A stretch of DNA of 64,000 bases from Thermodesulfobacteriaceae bacterium (GTDB lineage Bacteria; Desulfobacterota; Thermodesulfobacteria; Thermodesulfobacteriales; Thermodesulfatatoraceae). Positions 21,029 through 31,183 of the stretch are shown piece by piece; positions within the stretch are counted from its first letter, which is position 1; each line of letters starts with the position of its first letter. The stretch spans positions 1 to 64,000 of the forward strand of contig WGCA01000044.1 of assembly GCA_015494065.1 (NCBI GenBank), given 5' to 3'. The position numbers and the translations under genes were made by a program. The notes under the pieces were generated by a model. The model saw only the letters and a program-made list of their open reading frames with translations, was not told where the DNA came from and did not search any database.

Positions 21029-21907
21029 TTAAGCCGCAAGCCCTTCCTTTCTGGCCATTTCTACCAGACGCCTGATCCGGTCTTCAATGGGGGGATGGGT
21101 AGAAAAGAGATGGGCCAGCCCTTTGCCCTTTAACGGGTTTACGATAAACATCTGGGCCTGGGCTGGGTTTACCTGCATGGGAAGCTTCCTGTTCCAGGCC
21201 TCCAGTTTTTCAAGGGCCCGGGCCAAAGAGAGCGGGCAGCGGCAAATCTTCGCCCCGGTGGCGTCCGCCAGGTATTCCCGGCTGCGGCTGATGGCCAGCT
21301 GGATCAACATGGCCGCCAACGGGGCCAGGATGATCATCAGGATAAGCCCCACGTAGCTTAAAGGATTATGGTCTTCGTCGTCATTTCCACCAAAGATGCC
21401 CCCGAAAAAGAGGGACCATTGGGCCATATCTGCCAGATAGGCGATGGCTCCGGCTAGTACCGCCGCTATGGTGGAGACTAAGATATCCCGGTTTTTGATG
21501 TGGGCGATTTCGTGGGCCAGCACCCCTTCCAGTTCGTCCCAGTCAAGCAGGTGCATGAGGCCTGCGGTGACGGCCACGGCGGCGTTTTCGGGATTGCGAC
21601 CAGTGGCAAAGGCGTTAGGGGTTTCGGTGGGGATCACGTATACTTTCGGCTTGGGGATCCCGGCCTGAGCGGAAAGCTTAGCCACTATTTGGTGGAGTTC
21701 CGGGGCTTCAGCCGGGGAGACGGGCCTGGCCCCTGCCATCTTGAGGGCCAGTTTGTCAGAATACCAGTAAGCAAAAAAGTTAAGGGCTCCCGCCAGTACC
21801 AAGGCGATGATAAGCCCCGTACGGCCCCCGAAAGCCTGTCCGATCACGAGAAAGAGGGCCGTTAACGCGGCCAGGAGCAAAAAGGTCTTTAAGGTGTTGG
21901 TGACCAT
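21029..21907 (-). CDS. htpX: M48 zinc metalloprotease HtpX
   Basis: [18 protein letters not shown] (HExxH), [48 protein letters not shown] at 21907 preferred. Confidence 0.95.
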   Translation of the reverse strand: MVTNTLKTFLLLAALTALFLVIGQAFGGRTGLIIALVLAGALNFFAYWYSDKLALKMAGARPVSPAEAPELHQIVAKLSAQAGIPKPKVYVIPTETPNAFATGRNPENAAVAVTAGLMHLLDWDELEGVLAHEIAHIKNRDILVSTIAAVLAGAIAYLADMAQWSLFFGGIFGGNDDEDHNPLSYVGLILMIILAPLAAMLIQLAISRSREYLADATGAKICRCPLSLARALEKLEAWNRKLPMQVNPAQAQMFIVNPLKGKGLAHLFSTHPPIEDRIRRLVEMARKEGLAA

Positions 21908-22013
21908 AATTTTCCCCCGTTTTATTTGGCATATTTGGTTTTCATACAAGTGGCAGGTCGCTAAAAAAATAACATTTTATACCCGCAAAGCAAGATAACT
22001 GCCTGATCTTCCT

Positions 22014-22754
22014 TCAAAGAAGGAACCAGAAATGTGCGACGCTCATTAGGTAGAAAGCGGCGGTTTCCGCCCGCAGGATTTGGTCCCCCAGGTGTACCAA
22101 CAAGAATCCTTTTTGCTGCAAAAAAGAGGCCTCTTCAGGAGAAAAACCCCCTTCTGGCCCGCTCAAAAAAAGCAGTTTATCCGGTCTGGAAGGGATACGC
22201 TTTAAGACTTCTTTGAGGCTTAAGCTTTTTTCTTTTTCGTAGGCAACCAGTTTATACGGGACCTCCTCTTCGGCTAATGAAGATAAAGGTTTGGGACCAT
22301 CGATTATAAGGGGCCAGAGCCGTCCGCATTGTTTGAGGCTTTGGGCGGCGCGGGCGCCAAGCTTGGGTACCAGGTTGGGGCCTGGTTTGACCACCGTGCG
22401 CCGGGAACAATAAAGGATTACGCGGCTTACGCCTAATTCTGCCGCCTTTTCGACCAGAAAGGAAAGATGATCCTTTTTGAGCAGAGGAAGCCCCAGGACG
22501 AGCTCCGGCGCTTTAGGGGCCTCCTCCCGTACCAATTCCAGCACCTCCACCCAGACCCTTCGCCCCAGCCTCTGGACCCGGCCTTTAAATTCGTGTCCTT
22601 TAAGGTCAAGGATGAGGATTTCGGCCCCTTCTTTCAACCTCCTTACGTGTTGTAAGTGGTGGCTTTCTTGGGGATCGAGTAAGACCCTCTGGCCGGGGAC
22701 GGCGCCAGGGGCCAAAAAGCGGGCTAGGGCTTTTTGAGGTTTAGCAGCACCCAT
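22014..22754 (-). CDS. rsmE: 16S rRNA (uracil1498-N3)-methyltransferase
   Basis: HHLQHVRRLKEGAEILILD, FLSGPEGGFSPEEASFL, LGDQILRAETAAFYLMSV. Confidence 0.93.
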   Translation of the reverse strand: MGAAKPQKALARFLAPGAVPGQRVLLDPQESHHLQHVRRLKEGAEILILDLKGHEFKGRVQRLGRRVWVEVLELVREEAPKAPELVLGLPLLKKDHLSFLVEKAAELGVSRVILYCSRRTVVKPGPNLVPKLGARAAQSLKQCGRLWPLIIDGPKPLSSLAEEEVPYKLVAYEKEKSLSLKEVLKRIPSRPDKLLFLSGPEGGFSPEEASFLQQKGFLLVHLGDQILRAETAAFYLMSVAHFWFLL

Positions 22755-23650
22755 TCTTCAAATTCGGGATCGATCCTTTCTAGGACCTTTTTGAGGCCTA
22801 AGGAGAGGTATTTTTTCTCTAAGGAGGGGGCCTCTTCTTGCAAAAAGCCTGAGAGCAAAAGGTGCCCGCCGGAATTGAGCAGTTCCGCAAGCTTTTCGGC
22901 CATAAGTTCCAGCTCGTAGGCCGAAATGTTAGCACAAATCAGGTCAAACCCTGCCATTATCTCCCAGACCGGGGTGGTGGAAACGAAGACCTGGTCGTGG
23001 AGGTGGTTGCGCAGGACGTTTTGGCGGGCCACTTCCGTGGCTTCAGGGTCGATATCAAGGGCTATTACCTCTTTGGCCCCGAGTTTTCCCGCGGCAATGG
23101 CCAGGATGCCCGTCCCGGTACCCACGTCAAGGACCGTGGGGGCTACGCCAGCGGGGAGAAAGACCTCTTCGAACAATTCTTCCATGCGTTCCAAAACCAT
23201 ATAGGTAGAAGGGTGGTGTCCGGTACCAAAGGCTCGGCCCGGGTCGATTTCGATGACGATTTCATGTTGTTCAGGGACGTAAACCTCCCAAGAAGGTTTG
23301 ATCACCAGCCGTTTACCCACCTTAAGCGGCTTAAAATAGGCCTGCCAGGCGCAGGCCCAATCTTCTTCTGGCAAGGGCCTGGTCTCCAGAGAGAAGCGGA
23401 ACTCGCCTGGGTGTAATTCTTCAAGGGAAGCCAAATATTGGTAGATCTTTTTGATGAGGCCGGTTTCCGTCTGTTCAGGGGCCAGATAACCCGTCACCCT
23501 GACCAAAGGGCCTTCTTCCGGGTGCGGTTCTAAGTCTTCCATCTTTACGCCGTGTCCGGTGGTCTCCACGAAGAAATTACCTACCGCGTCGGCCAGATAG
23601 GCCGGAACCACCGTAGAAATCTCCAGCCAGAGACGTTCTTTTGAGCCCAT
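22724..23650 (-). CDS. prmA: Ribosomal protein L11 methyltransferase
   Basis: PGRAFGTGHHPSTYMVLERMEEL, VLDVGTGTGILAIAAGKLGA, DLICANISAYELELMAEKLAELL. Confidence 0.92.
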   Translation of the reverse strand: MGSKERLWLEISTVVPAYLADAVGNFFVETTGHGVKMEDLEPHPEEGPLVRVTGYLAPEQTETGLIKKIYQYLASLEELHPGEFRFSLETRPLPEEDWACAWQAYFKPLKVGKRLVIKPSWEVYVPEQHEIVIEIDPGRAFGTGHHPSTYMVLERMEELFEEVFLPAGVAPTVLDVGTGTGILAIAAGKLGAKEVIALDIDPEATEVARQNVLRNHLHDQVFVSTTPVWEIMAGFDLICANISAYELELMAEKLAELLNSGGHLLLSGFLQEEAPSLEKKYLSLGLKKVLERIDPEFEEWVLLNLKKP

Positions 23651-23712
23651 CGCTACCGAAAGGTAAGCACGAAAACCTTGATTTTCAAAGAGCTTTCTGG
23701 CATCCTCAGGCC

Positions 23713-24597
23713 ATGAATCAAAAAGGGTGGTTTTCCTTTCCTTACCATAAAGTCAAAAAAGGGCCTTCTTGGATAAAAAGGCGGGAATACCTCCTAGGGG
23801 TGGGGCTGATCTTTTTTTCTCTCCTTTCAGCCTTTCTTTTTTACCAGAATGTTGTTCTTAAGCGGGAAATCGCCGCCCTTAAAAGGGCCGTCGTGACCTT
23901 GGAATTGCGGGAGAAGGAACTTGAAACGCAACTTGACCAGCTCCAAAAAGAAAAAGAGGAATTGCTGCAGCAGGCCCTGGGGTCGCTACGCAAGCGCACT
24001 TCCTACGTGGAAAAGATCATCCGCCAGCTGGGTCTTTCCCGCCATTTTGGTACGGCCCGCAAGCAAAAGGCCCTGGGCGGACCTTATCTCCCCCCGCAAA
24101 AGGAATACGAAATCTTAATTGAGAAAATTAGCACGTACCTCACCAAGTTTTCTAAAGTCCCTTTGGGTAAGCCGTGCCGGGGTTACATCTCTTCTTACTA
24201 TGGTTACCGGCGGGATCCTTTTACCGGAAAGAGGGCCTTTCACAGCGGCATCGATATCGTGGCCCGTTACGGGGCCCCGGTGCGGGCCACCGCCGACGGG
24301 GTGGTGTGGCGCGTGGGTTACAGCCGGGGGCTTGGTCGTTACGTCAAGATCAGGCATAAACACGGTTTTATGACCGTTTACGGGCATCTGCGCAGATACG
24401 TGGTTAAACGAGGAGAACGGGTAAAGAAGGGCGAAATCATTGGCTACGTGGGCAATACCGGCCGGAGCACCGGACCCCACCTCCACTACGAAATCAGGCG
24501 CTGGGGCCGCAGTCTGAACCCGTTGCGTTTTATCAGGGCCGAAAGAAGGCTTGCCCGTCTCAACCTTCCCCACCGATTGCCAGCGTCCCAAAAGTGA
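23713..24597 (+). CDS. M23-family peptidoglycan endopeptidase, membrane anchored with coiled coil
   Basis: FHSGIDIVARYGAPVRATADGVV...YVKIRHKHGFMTVYGHL...GEIIGYVGNTGRSTGPHLHYEIR (LytM/M23). Confidence 0.92.
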   Translation: MNQKGWFSFPYHKVKKGPSWIKRREYLLGVGLIFFSLLSAFLFYQNVVLKREIAALKRAVVTLELREKELETQLDQLQKEKEELLQQALGSLRKRTSYVEKIIRQLGLSRHFGTARKQKALGGPYLPPQKEYEILIEKISTYLTKFSKVPLGKPCRGYISSYYGYRRDPFTGKRAFHSGIDIVARYGAPVRATADGVVWRVGYSRGLGRYVKIRHKHGFMTVYGHLRRYVVKRGERVKKGEIIGYVGNTGRSTGPHLHYEIRRWGRSLNPLRFIRAERRLARLNLPHRLPASQK

Positions 24598-24604
24598 TTA
24601 ATTA

Positions 24605-24621
24605 AATTCCTCTGAGGAATT
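24605..24621. repeat. 17-nt palindrome upstream of the ABC exporter operon
   Basis: AATTCCTC-T-GAGGAATT, perfect 8+1+8 dyad, 18 nt upstream of the ATG at 24639. Confidence 0.6.
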
Positions 24622-24638
24622 CTTGAGGGGGAAAGCGC

Positions 24639-25568
24639 ATGATCGAGGCCTCCGGGCTGACCATGGTCTACGGCCCTGTAGTGGCGGTAAAAGACGTGTC
24701 CTTTGTGGTGAGACCTGGGGAGATAATGGGACTCCTTGGGCCCAACGGCGCAGGCAAGACCACCATTTTGAAAATTCTGGCCACCCAGATCGTCCCTACC
24801 GCAGGGGAGGCCAAGATCGCCGGGATAAAGGTTCTAGAAGACCCCATTGGAGCCCGGGAAAGGCTGGGGTTCCTACCGGAAAACGCCCCCCTGTACGACC
24901 AGATGGAAGTAAGAGAATACCTCTCCTTTGTGGCGGAAGCGCGCCTTGATCCGGAAAAGAGGGGGGAACGCCTGGCCTGGGTCAGGGAGACCTGCGGGCT
25001 TGAAGAGGTGTGGTACGTCCCCATAGGAGAGCTCTCCAAAGGGTTTAGACAACGGGTGGGCCTGGCCCAGGCCCTGATTCACGACCCCCCTTGTCTTATC
25101 CTTGATGAGCCTACCACCGGGCTTGACCCCCTTCAGATCGTCGAAATAAGGCGGCTTATCAAGGAGCTTGCCCGGGAGAAGGCCATCATTTTTTCCACCC
25201 ATATCCTCCAGGAAGTAGAGGCCCTGGCGGACTGGGTGAGCATCATAAACGAAGGGCGCCTAGTGGCCCAGGGTAAGCTTGCCACCCTGGCCGAGCAGGC
25301 CTTTCCTGAAACGAGACTTTATTTGCGCACGGACAAACCCTTTGATGAGGCCTTGGCTCGGATAGCTGGGCTCAGGTTTGAAAGGCTTGAGGCCGAAGAC
25401 GGATACGCTTACCGGCTTTATTTCAGAGGCCATATGGAACCGACTCTTACTGAGGCGGCCTGTGCGGCGGGGGTGACCATTCTGGCCTTAGAAAGGGAAA
25501 GCGAAGACCTGGAGCAGATCTTTTTGAGGCTCATTGCCCGGAAGGAGGGGACCGATGCGGGGGCTTAA
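24639..25568 (+). CDS. ABC transporter ATP-binding protein (GldA/NatA-like)
   Basis: GLLGPNGAGKTTILKIL Walker A, LSKGFRQRVGLAQALIHDP signature, LILDEPTTGLDP. Confidence 0.93.
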   Translation: MIEASGLTMVYGPVVAVKDVSFVVRPGEIMGLLGPNGAGKTTILKILATQIVPTAGEAKIAGIKVLEDPIGARERLGFLPENAPLYDQMEVREYLSFVAEARLDPEKRGERLAWVRETCGLEEVWYVPIGELSKGFRQRVGLAQALIHDPPCLILDEPTTGLDPLQIVEIRRLIKELAREKAIIFSTHILQEVEALADWVSIINEGRLVAQGKLATLAEQAFPETRLYLRTDKPFDEALARIAGLRFERLEAEDGYAYRLYFRGHMEPTLTEAACAAGVTILALERESEDLEQIFLRLIARKEGTDAGA

Positions 25569-27972
25569 GGCGGTCTTAAAAAGGGAGCTGGCTTCCTATT
25601 TTAACGCCCCGGTGGCCTATGTTTTCGCCGTGGTCTTTTTACTGGTGGCCAACGGGCTCTTTATGACCACCTTTTTCCTGGCCGGGCTCTGTGATATGCG
25701 CTCCTTCTTCCAGACCCTGCCCCTGCTCTTACTCGTTTTTATTCCGGCCCTTACCATGCGTTTGTGGGCGGAAGAGAGACGGAGCGGCACCCTGGCCCTC
25801 CTTTATTCCTTGCCCACTTCTTCCGGGACGTTGGTGCTGGGGAAGTTTTTGGCCGCGTTTTTCTTCTCCCTCCTGACGCTCGCCAGCACCTTTATTATCC
25901 CGGTCATGCTGGCCGCCCTGGGTGACCCGGACTGGGGTCCTATCTGGGGCGGGTACCTCGGAGCGGCCCTCCTTGTGGCCTTTCTCATCTCCTTGGGACA
26001 GGCAGTCTCTGCCTTTTTCTTGGATCAGATCGTGGCCTTTATCATCGCACTGGTGGCGGGGTTTGTGAGTTACCTGGTGGGGACCGATTTGATCTCCACC
26101 TCCCTTGATAGCTGGTTGCCCGGGGTCGGGAGTTTTTTGCGCCAGGCCCTGGGACTTTCCCCCCATTTCTCTTCCCTGGCCAAGGGAGTCCTTCCCCTGC
26201 GAGATGTCCTGTTTTTTCTCTCCTATACCGTTGGTTTCTTGATTCTTAATGCTTTTACGGTGTCCGGGTTTCTCCGGTATTTTGAAAGGAAGTCCTTTTA
26301 CGTGGGGGCCGTTTTTCTGCTAGGGGGGCTTTTATTTTTCAACGCGGCGCTTGTAAACGTCAAGCTCCCGCGGTTTGACCTTACCGAAGAGAAGATCTAT
26401 ACCGTCTCCCCGGCGGCCCAGAAGGTGCTTAAGCGCCTTGAGGTCCCCATTAAGGTCACCTATTACGTCTCCCCAAAGGAGCAGCTACCGGCTCCCATGA
26501 AGACTATCGCCCGGGACGTGACGGATATTTTGGCCGAATTTGCCGCCCTCTCCCCCAAATTTACCTATCGCATCGTTGATCCTACCAAAGACCCCGAACT
26601 CATTCCCAAATTGCGGCAAAAAGGGATCGTGCCTTTTGCGGTGCAGACCATCGAAAGAGACGAAGTCAGTGTAAGGCGCATCTACAGCGCCTTAAGCATC
26701 TCCTACCTGGACAAGAAAGAAGAAATTATCCCGGAAATCATGCCTGATAACCTGGGCACCCTGGAATACGACCTCATCGCCCGCATTTACAAGCTGACCC
26801 TTAAAGAAAAACCCCTGGTGGCATTAATGGTTCCGGCACCTACGGCCAGCCCCTTTATGATGGGGCCGCAGGACCCTTACCGCACGTTGAGGGACGTGCT
26901 TTCCTACTCGGGGCTTGAGCTCAGGAACATCAGCCTCACGGCCCAGGATCCTATCCCGGAAAAGGCCAAGCTCCTCCTTATCGTGGAACCAAAGGAGCTT
27001 AACGACCGCCAGCTTTACGAAATAGAACGTTTTCTGCGCTCGGGCCGTTCCGTAATCATAGCGGCCCAGGGTTTCAAATACGCTTACAATCCTGACCCGG
27101 AAGGGGAGATCGTGGCCTACCCCCTCAAAGAGCCTTTGACGGTCAACAAGTGGCTTAAAAGGCTTGGGGTTGAAATAGACGAAAGACACCTTTTTGACGA
27201 ACAGAGTGTGGTGCTAGCCCTATCTGTCCCCCGCCGTATCGGTATGTTCACCGCCATCATCCGGCAACCGGTACGTTTTCCCATGCAGATCCAGGTGTTG
27301 CCTCCACAAATGAACCAGAAGCTTTCGGTGACCAGCAGGCTCTCGGCCCTGCTTTATCTTTGGGGCAGCGCCCTTAAGTTGGACGAAGAAAAGCTGGCCA
27401 AGCTTGGGCTTGAGGCAGAAGAACTCTTTCATTCAAGCCCTCGCTCCTGGCTGCACCCGTACAGCCCTGGCCCTTTAAAGGCAGAAACCCTGGCCCCGGC
27501 CCCCAAAGATCCCAAAGGCCCTTTTCCGTTGGCATTGATGCTTTCCGGCCGCTTCCCGCGCACCTTTGAAAAGGTTCCCCCGTGGCCGGAAGAAAAGGAC
27601 CAGAAGAAAAAAGTGGGCGAGAAAGAGCCTCCCAATAATGGTTCTGGTAAAGATGCTCTTTCGTCCAAGAAGTCCCGTTTGGTCCTGGTGGGCTCAAGCG
27701 AGATGTTTGCCGAAAGCGCCATCCAGGCCTTCAGCAACGCCGTCTTTCTGGCTAACCTAGCCGAAAGTCTCACCCTGGGGGAAGAGCTTCTCTACATCAG
27801 GGCCAAGACTCAAGTACAGCGTTACCTGCGGGAAGTCTCAGACCGGGAGAAGTTTTTCTGGCGGATATTGGTCATGTTCGGGCCCCCAGCGGTATGGGTC
27901 CTGTTTGGCGGAGTGCACGCGGTTAGGAGGCGTCGGCGTCGGGAAAAATATTTGAGGCGGAGGGCAAGATGA
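25555..27972 (+). CDS. ABC-2 permease fused to GldG-like extracytoplasmic domain
   Basis: N-terminal ABC-2 permease (FNAPVAYVFAVVFLLVANGLFMTTF), then GldG-like region (FDLTEEKIYTVSPAAQKVLKRLEVPIKVTYYVS...), C-terminal TM helix. Confidence 0.85.
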   Translation: MRGLKAVLKRELASYFNAPVAYVFAVVFLLVANGLFMTTFFLAGLCDMRSFFQTLPLLLLVFIPALTMRLWAEERRSGTLALLYSLPTSSGTLVLGKFLAAFFFSLLTLASTFIIPVMLAALGDPDWGPIWGGYLGAALLVAFLISLGQAVSAFFLDQIVAFIIALVAGFVSYLVGTDLISTSLDSWLPGVGSFLRQALGLSPHFSSLAKGVLPLRDVLFFLSYTVGFLILNAFTVSGFLRYFERKSFYVGAVFLLGGLLFFNAALVNVKLPRFDLTEEKIYTVSPAAQKVLKRLEVPIKVTYYVSPKEQLPAPMKTIARDVTDILAEFAALSPKFTYRIVDPTKDPELIPKLRQKGIVPFAVQTIERDEVSVRRIYSALSISYLDKKEEIIPEIMPDNLGTLEYDLIARIYKLTLKEKPLVALMVPAPTASPFMMGPQDPYRTLRDVLSYSGLELRNISLTAQDPIPEKAKLLLIVEPKELNDRQLYEIERFLRSGRSVIIAAQGFKYAYNPDPEGEIVAYPLKEPLTVNKWLKRLGVEIDERHLFDEQSVVLALSVPRRIGMFTAIIRQPVRFPMQIQVLPPQMNQKLSVTSRLSALLYLWGSALKLDEEKLAKLGLEAEELFHSSPRSWLHPYSPGPLKAETLAPAPKDPKGPFPLALMLSGRFPRTFEKVPPWPEEKDQKKKVGEKEPPNNGSGKDALSSKKSRLVLVGSSEMFAESAIQAFSNAVFLANLAESLTLGEELLYIRAKTQVQRYLREVSDREKFFWRILVMFGPPAVWVLFGGVHAVRRRRRREKYLRRRAR

Positions 27973-28883
27973 GTCGCAAGGTCCTGGCTCTCTTAGGGAT
28001 ATTTTTCGCGTTCAGTTTCTTGTTCTACCTTGGCACCACCAAAGAGCACCAGGAAGGTCTCAAAAGTCTCTTGAAACCCCTAGGCGCCCCTTCTTTCAAG
28101 GAGGCGGATGAGATCGAGCTTTCTTACCGGGGTAAGGGTTTCAAACTCAAAAAAGAAGGGGAGGAGTGGGTGATCCTTTCTGATTTCAAGAAACCCGCCC
28201 GTGAGGCCACGGTGACTGAGCTTTTAGAAACCCTGGCTGATCTCCACGGGGAGGTACGGGCCAAAGGGAAGAAATACTTTTCTCGCTTTGGGGTCTCTGA
28301 AAGGGAGGCCTTACACCTGGTCCTTAAAAAAGACGGCCAGGAACTGGCCCATTTCCTCATTGGCAAAAGGGGGCCCCAATGGGAAAGTAGCTTTTTGCGT
28401 CTTGAAGGAAGCGAGGAGATTTACCTGGTCCCGGAAAATCTGCTCGCCAAACTTGATATCTGGGAAGAAGGACCCGAGGCCCCGCAAGACAAGGCTTTTG
28501 TGGACTTAGAGGTCTTGAGTCTCCCGGTTAAGGAAATAAAGACCCTTTCTCTGACAGGGCCCAAAGGGAGCTGGACCCTAAGACGTGAAGATTCAAAATT
28601 TGTCTTTATTAGAGACGGACGGGAAAAGGAGATAGCCCCAGCGCGGGCCGAAAAGTTTATGCGTAAGCTCTTTCCCCTCTTGGCCGAAGAAGTGGTGACT
28701 CCTGAAAGTTTTAAAGAAAAAGGGGCCTTGCGTTTGGGCTACGAACTGCGTAACGGCTTAAAAGGTGAGCTTGAAATTTCTTGCTCCTCCAAGGAATGTC
28801 TGGTGCGCAAGAAGGGGTTTGTCTTTCGGGTCAAGCGCGAAAACCTGGCCCCGCTTTTTAAGCCCTTTGACGACAAAGATTAA
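27969..28883 (+). CDS. DUF4340 domain-containing protein
   Basis: N-terminal TM anchor plus repeated DUF4340-type modules (YRGKGFKLKKEGEEWVILSDFKKPAREATVTELLETLADL); ATGA overlap with the permease-GldG gene. Confidence 0.75.
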   Translation: MSRKVLALLGIFFAFSFLFYLGTTKEHQEGLKSLLKPLGAPSFKEADEIELSYRGKGFKLKKEGEEWVILSDFKKPAREATVTELLETLADLHGEVRAKGKKYFSRFGVSEREALHLVLKKDGQELAHFLIGKRGPQWESSFLRLEGSEEIYLVPENLLAKLDIWEEGPEAPQDKAFVDLEVLSLPVKEIKTLSLTGPKGSWTLRREDSKFVFIRDGREKEIAPARAEKFMRKLFPLLAEEVVTPESFKEKGALRLGYELRNGLKGELEISCSSKECLVRKKGFVFRVKRENLAPLFKPFDDKD

Positions 28884-31183
28884 CGGATAGAGACCGCCCT
28901 TATCTGTTTGAGGTCAGTTTCACCGGCAAGGACCTTCCAGATGCCGTCCTGTTTAAGGGTGAGCATCCCGGCCCTTAAGGCGGCGTCACGGATTTCGTGG
29001 ACCGGGGCGTTTTTTACGATCAGTTCCCTGATTTCGTCGTTAGCCACCAACAATTCGTGAATCGCCAGGCGTCCTTTGTACCCAGTCTGGTTACAGAAAG
29101 AACAACCTTTGGGGCGGAAGAGACTCCGGCCTTCAAAATCCTTTTCGGTAAGCGGGGTGACGGGGTGTTCCCCGTATTCTTCGATGAGTTTGGCTTTTTC
29201 GTCCTCTTTGGGTTCGTAAGGTTCCTTGCACCGGGGACAGAGCCTTTTGGCCAGCCGTTGGGCCAGGATGCCGAGTAAGGCGTCGGCAAAGTTGTAAGGG
29301 TCCATTCCCATGCCCAGCAAACGGGTCACCGTTTCTGGGGCGCTATTGGTGTGCAGGGTAGTGAAGACCAGGTGTCCGGTAAGGGAGGCCTCGATTACGG
29401 TTTTGGCGGTTTCCTCGTCCCGGGTCTCCCCGATCATGATGATATCCGGGTCTGCCCGTAAAAAGGCCCGCAAGACCCGGGCAAAGGTAAGTCCGATCTT
29501 GGGCTTTACCTGCACCTGGCGCAGGCCATCCTGGACGATTTCCACCGGGTCTTCCGCCGTCCAGATCTTTTTGTTGGGCCGGTTAATATACCCCAGGGCC
29601 GCGTGCAGGGTGGTGGTCTTACCCGAGCCGGTGGGCCCTACCACCAAAATTAATCCGTAGGGCATTTCAATGAGGGCTTTGAATTTTTCTAGGTATTCTG
29701 GCCGCAGCCCGATTTGGTCTAACGGCATGGCTTCCACCGAGGCCAGGATCCGCATGACTACGTCTTCATTGTTTTCGATGGTGGGGATGGTGGCTACCCG
29801 GACTTCGAAACTGCGGCCGTTCTTGAGCTTGAATTTGATCTTGCCATCCTGGGGGAGACGCTTTTCGGCGATATCCAGGTTGGCCATGATCTTGTAACGC
29901 GACACCAAGGCCCTTTTGTAAGCGAAGGGGATCTTTTTAAAGAGATGGCATTCTCCGTCTATCCGGAGCCTTATTTGGGCCCCCCTTTTCCCGGGCAGGG
30001 CCTCGATGTGGATATCAGAAGCCCCGCGGCGGTAGGCCTCTTCCAAGATATGGTTGGCCAGCTGGACCACCACGCTGTCGGCCAGTTCCTCTTCACTGAC
30101 GTCCTGGTCCTCTTCTTCGGGGATGACCTCAAGTTCGGAGAGGTCTTCGGGGAGATCAAAATCCGTCTTTCCGTAAAAGTAGTCGATAAACTTGAAGATA
30201 TCTTCTTTGATGGCGATCCTGAGTTCAAACTTTTCCGCCTTCAGGACCTGGCGGATCATATCCAGGCGGAAGGTGTCTGAAGGGTCATCGATGAGCAGGA
30301 TGATGCGGTCCCCCTCTTCCGCTAAAGGGATACAGACGTTTTGGCGGAAGAATTGTTCCTTAATTCCTTCAATACAGGAGGGTTTGGGTCCTAGTTCCAG
30401 TTCATTAAATTCCACGAAAGGGAAGCCGTAATATTCGGAAAGGGCCTTTCCGATTTCCTCTTTAGGGATACCAAACTGTTCGCTTAAGACAAATTCCACG
30501 CTTTGCTGGTTTTCTTCGGCGATTTTGCGCGCCTTCTCGTAGGTTTCTTCGTCAAGGAGACCTCTGGTAAAAAGTAATTGGAGGCGGCCGTATTTGTTCT
30601 GGATCTCTTTTAATTTTTCGATCTTTTTTGAGACGTCTGCGTAATCGGCGTGGTAATGGAAGGCCTTGGTGTATGCTTCTAGGGCCTTTTTGATGTCTTT
30701 CTGTTCTTCATAGACCTGCCCCAAAAGATAATTAAAAGCCGCTTTTTCTTCAATGGTAAGCCCTGGCAATTCTAGGGCCAATTTGATGGTGGTGGCGGCT
30801 TCGTCATATCTTTTGAGGGCCAGTAAACACTCGGCTAATTTACGGTATATTTCGGGTTCCTGGTGGCCTTCATCTATAAGTTTTTGCAGGATTTCGAGGG
30901 CCGCTTCGTGAAAATTGCTCTCGATCAAGACCTGGGCTTCTTGCAGGGCTTCCTCTACGCTGGTTTCTACCTCGAGATTCAGGTCTTCGGCTATTTCCTT
31001 TTGGGCTTTGAGCTCTTTAAGTTCTTTGATTTTGGCCTCTACCCGTGCTTTGAGACCGTTATCGTCCTCTTTTAGCTGGGTAAGCAAGGCCTCAAAGGCC
31101 AAAATGGCCTCGTCGTAGAGTTCTTGTTCGGCGTAAACCTGGGCTTCCCGAAATATTTGTTCAAATTCTTGTTCGGTCATCAC
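28880..31183 (-). CDS. GspE/PilB-type ATPase with N-terminal TPR-like and GspE-N domains
   Basis: VVGPTGSGKTTTLHAALGYIN Walker A, RAFLRADPDIIMIGETRDEETA, TGHLVFTTLHTNSA, tetra-Cys CPRC...CSFC; residues 1-190 form helical TPR-like repeats. Confidence 0.93.
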   Translation of the reverse strand: MMTEQEFEQIFREAQVYAEQELYDEAILAFEALLTQLKEDDNGLKARVEAKIKELKELKAQKEIAEDLNLEVETSVEEALQEAQVLIESNFHEAALEILQKLIDEGHQEPEIYRKLAECLLALKRYDEAATTIKLALELPGLTIEEKAAFNYLLGQVYEEQKDIKKALEAYTKAFHYHADYADVSKKIEKLKEIQNKYGRLQLLFTRGLLDEETYEKARKIAEENQQSVEFVLSEQFGIPKEEIGKALSEYYGFPFVEFNELELGPKPSCIEGIKEQFFRQNVCIPLAEEGDRIILLIDDPSDTFRLDMIRQVLKAEKFELRIAIKEDIFKFIDYFYGKTDFDLPEDLSELEVIPEEEDQDVSEEELADSVVVQLANHILEEAYRRGASDIHIEALPGKRGAQIRLRIDGECHLFKKIPFAYKRALVSRYKIMANLDIAEKRLPQDGKIKFKLKNGRSFEVRVATIPTIENNEDVVMRILASVEAMPLDQIGLRPEYLEKFKALIEMPYGLILVVGPTGSGKTTTLHAALGYINRPNKKIWTAEDPVEIVQDGLRQVQVKPKIGLTFARVLRAFLRADPDIIMIGETRDEETAKTVIEASLTGHLVFTTLHTNSAPETVTRLLGMGMDPYNFADALLGILAQRLAKRLCPRCKEPYEPKEDEKAKLIEEYGEHPVTPLTEKDFEGRSLFRPKGCSFCNQTGYKGRLAIHELLVANDEIRELIVKNAPVHEIRDAALRAGMLTLKQDGIWKVLAGETDLKQIRAVSIR

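Noticed and set aside
22009-22025. TTCCTTC-AAA-GAAGGAA hairpin at the rsmE 3' end as terminator
   Set aside because: Weak AT-rich stem with a 3-nt loop and no U-tract on the minus strand.
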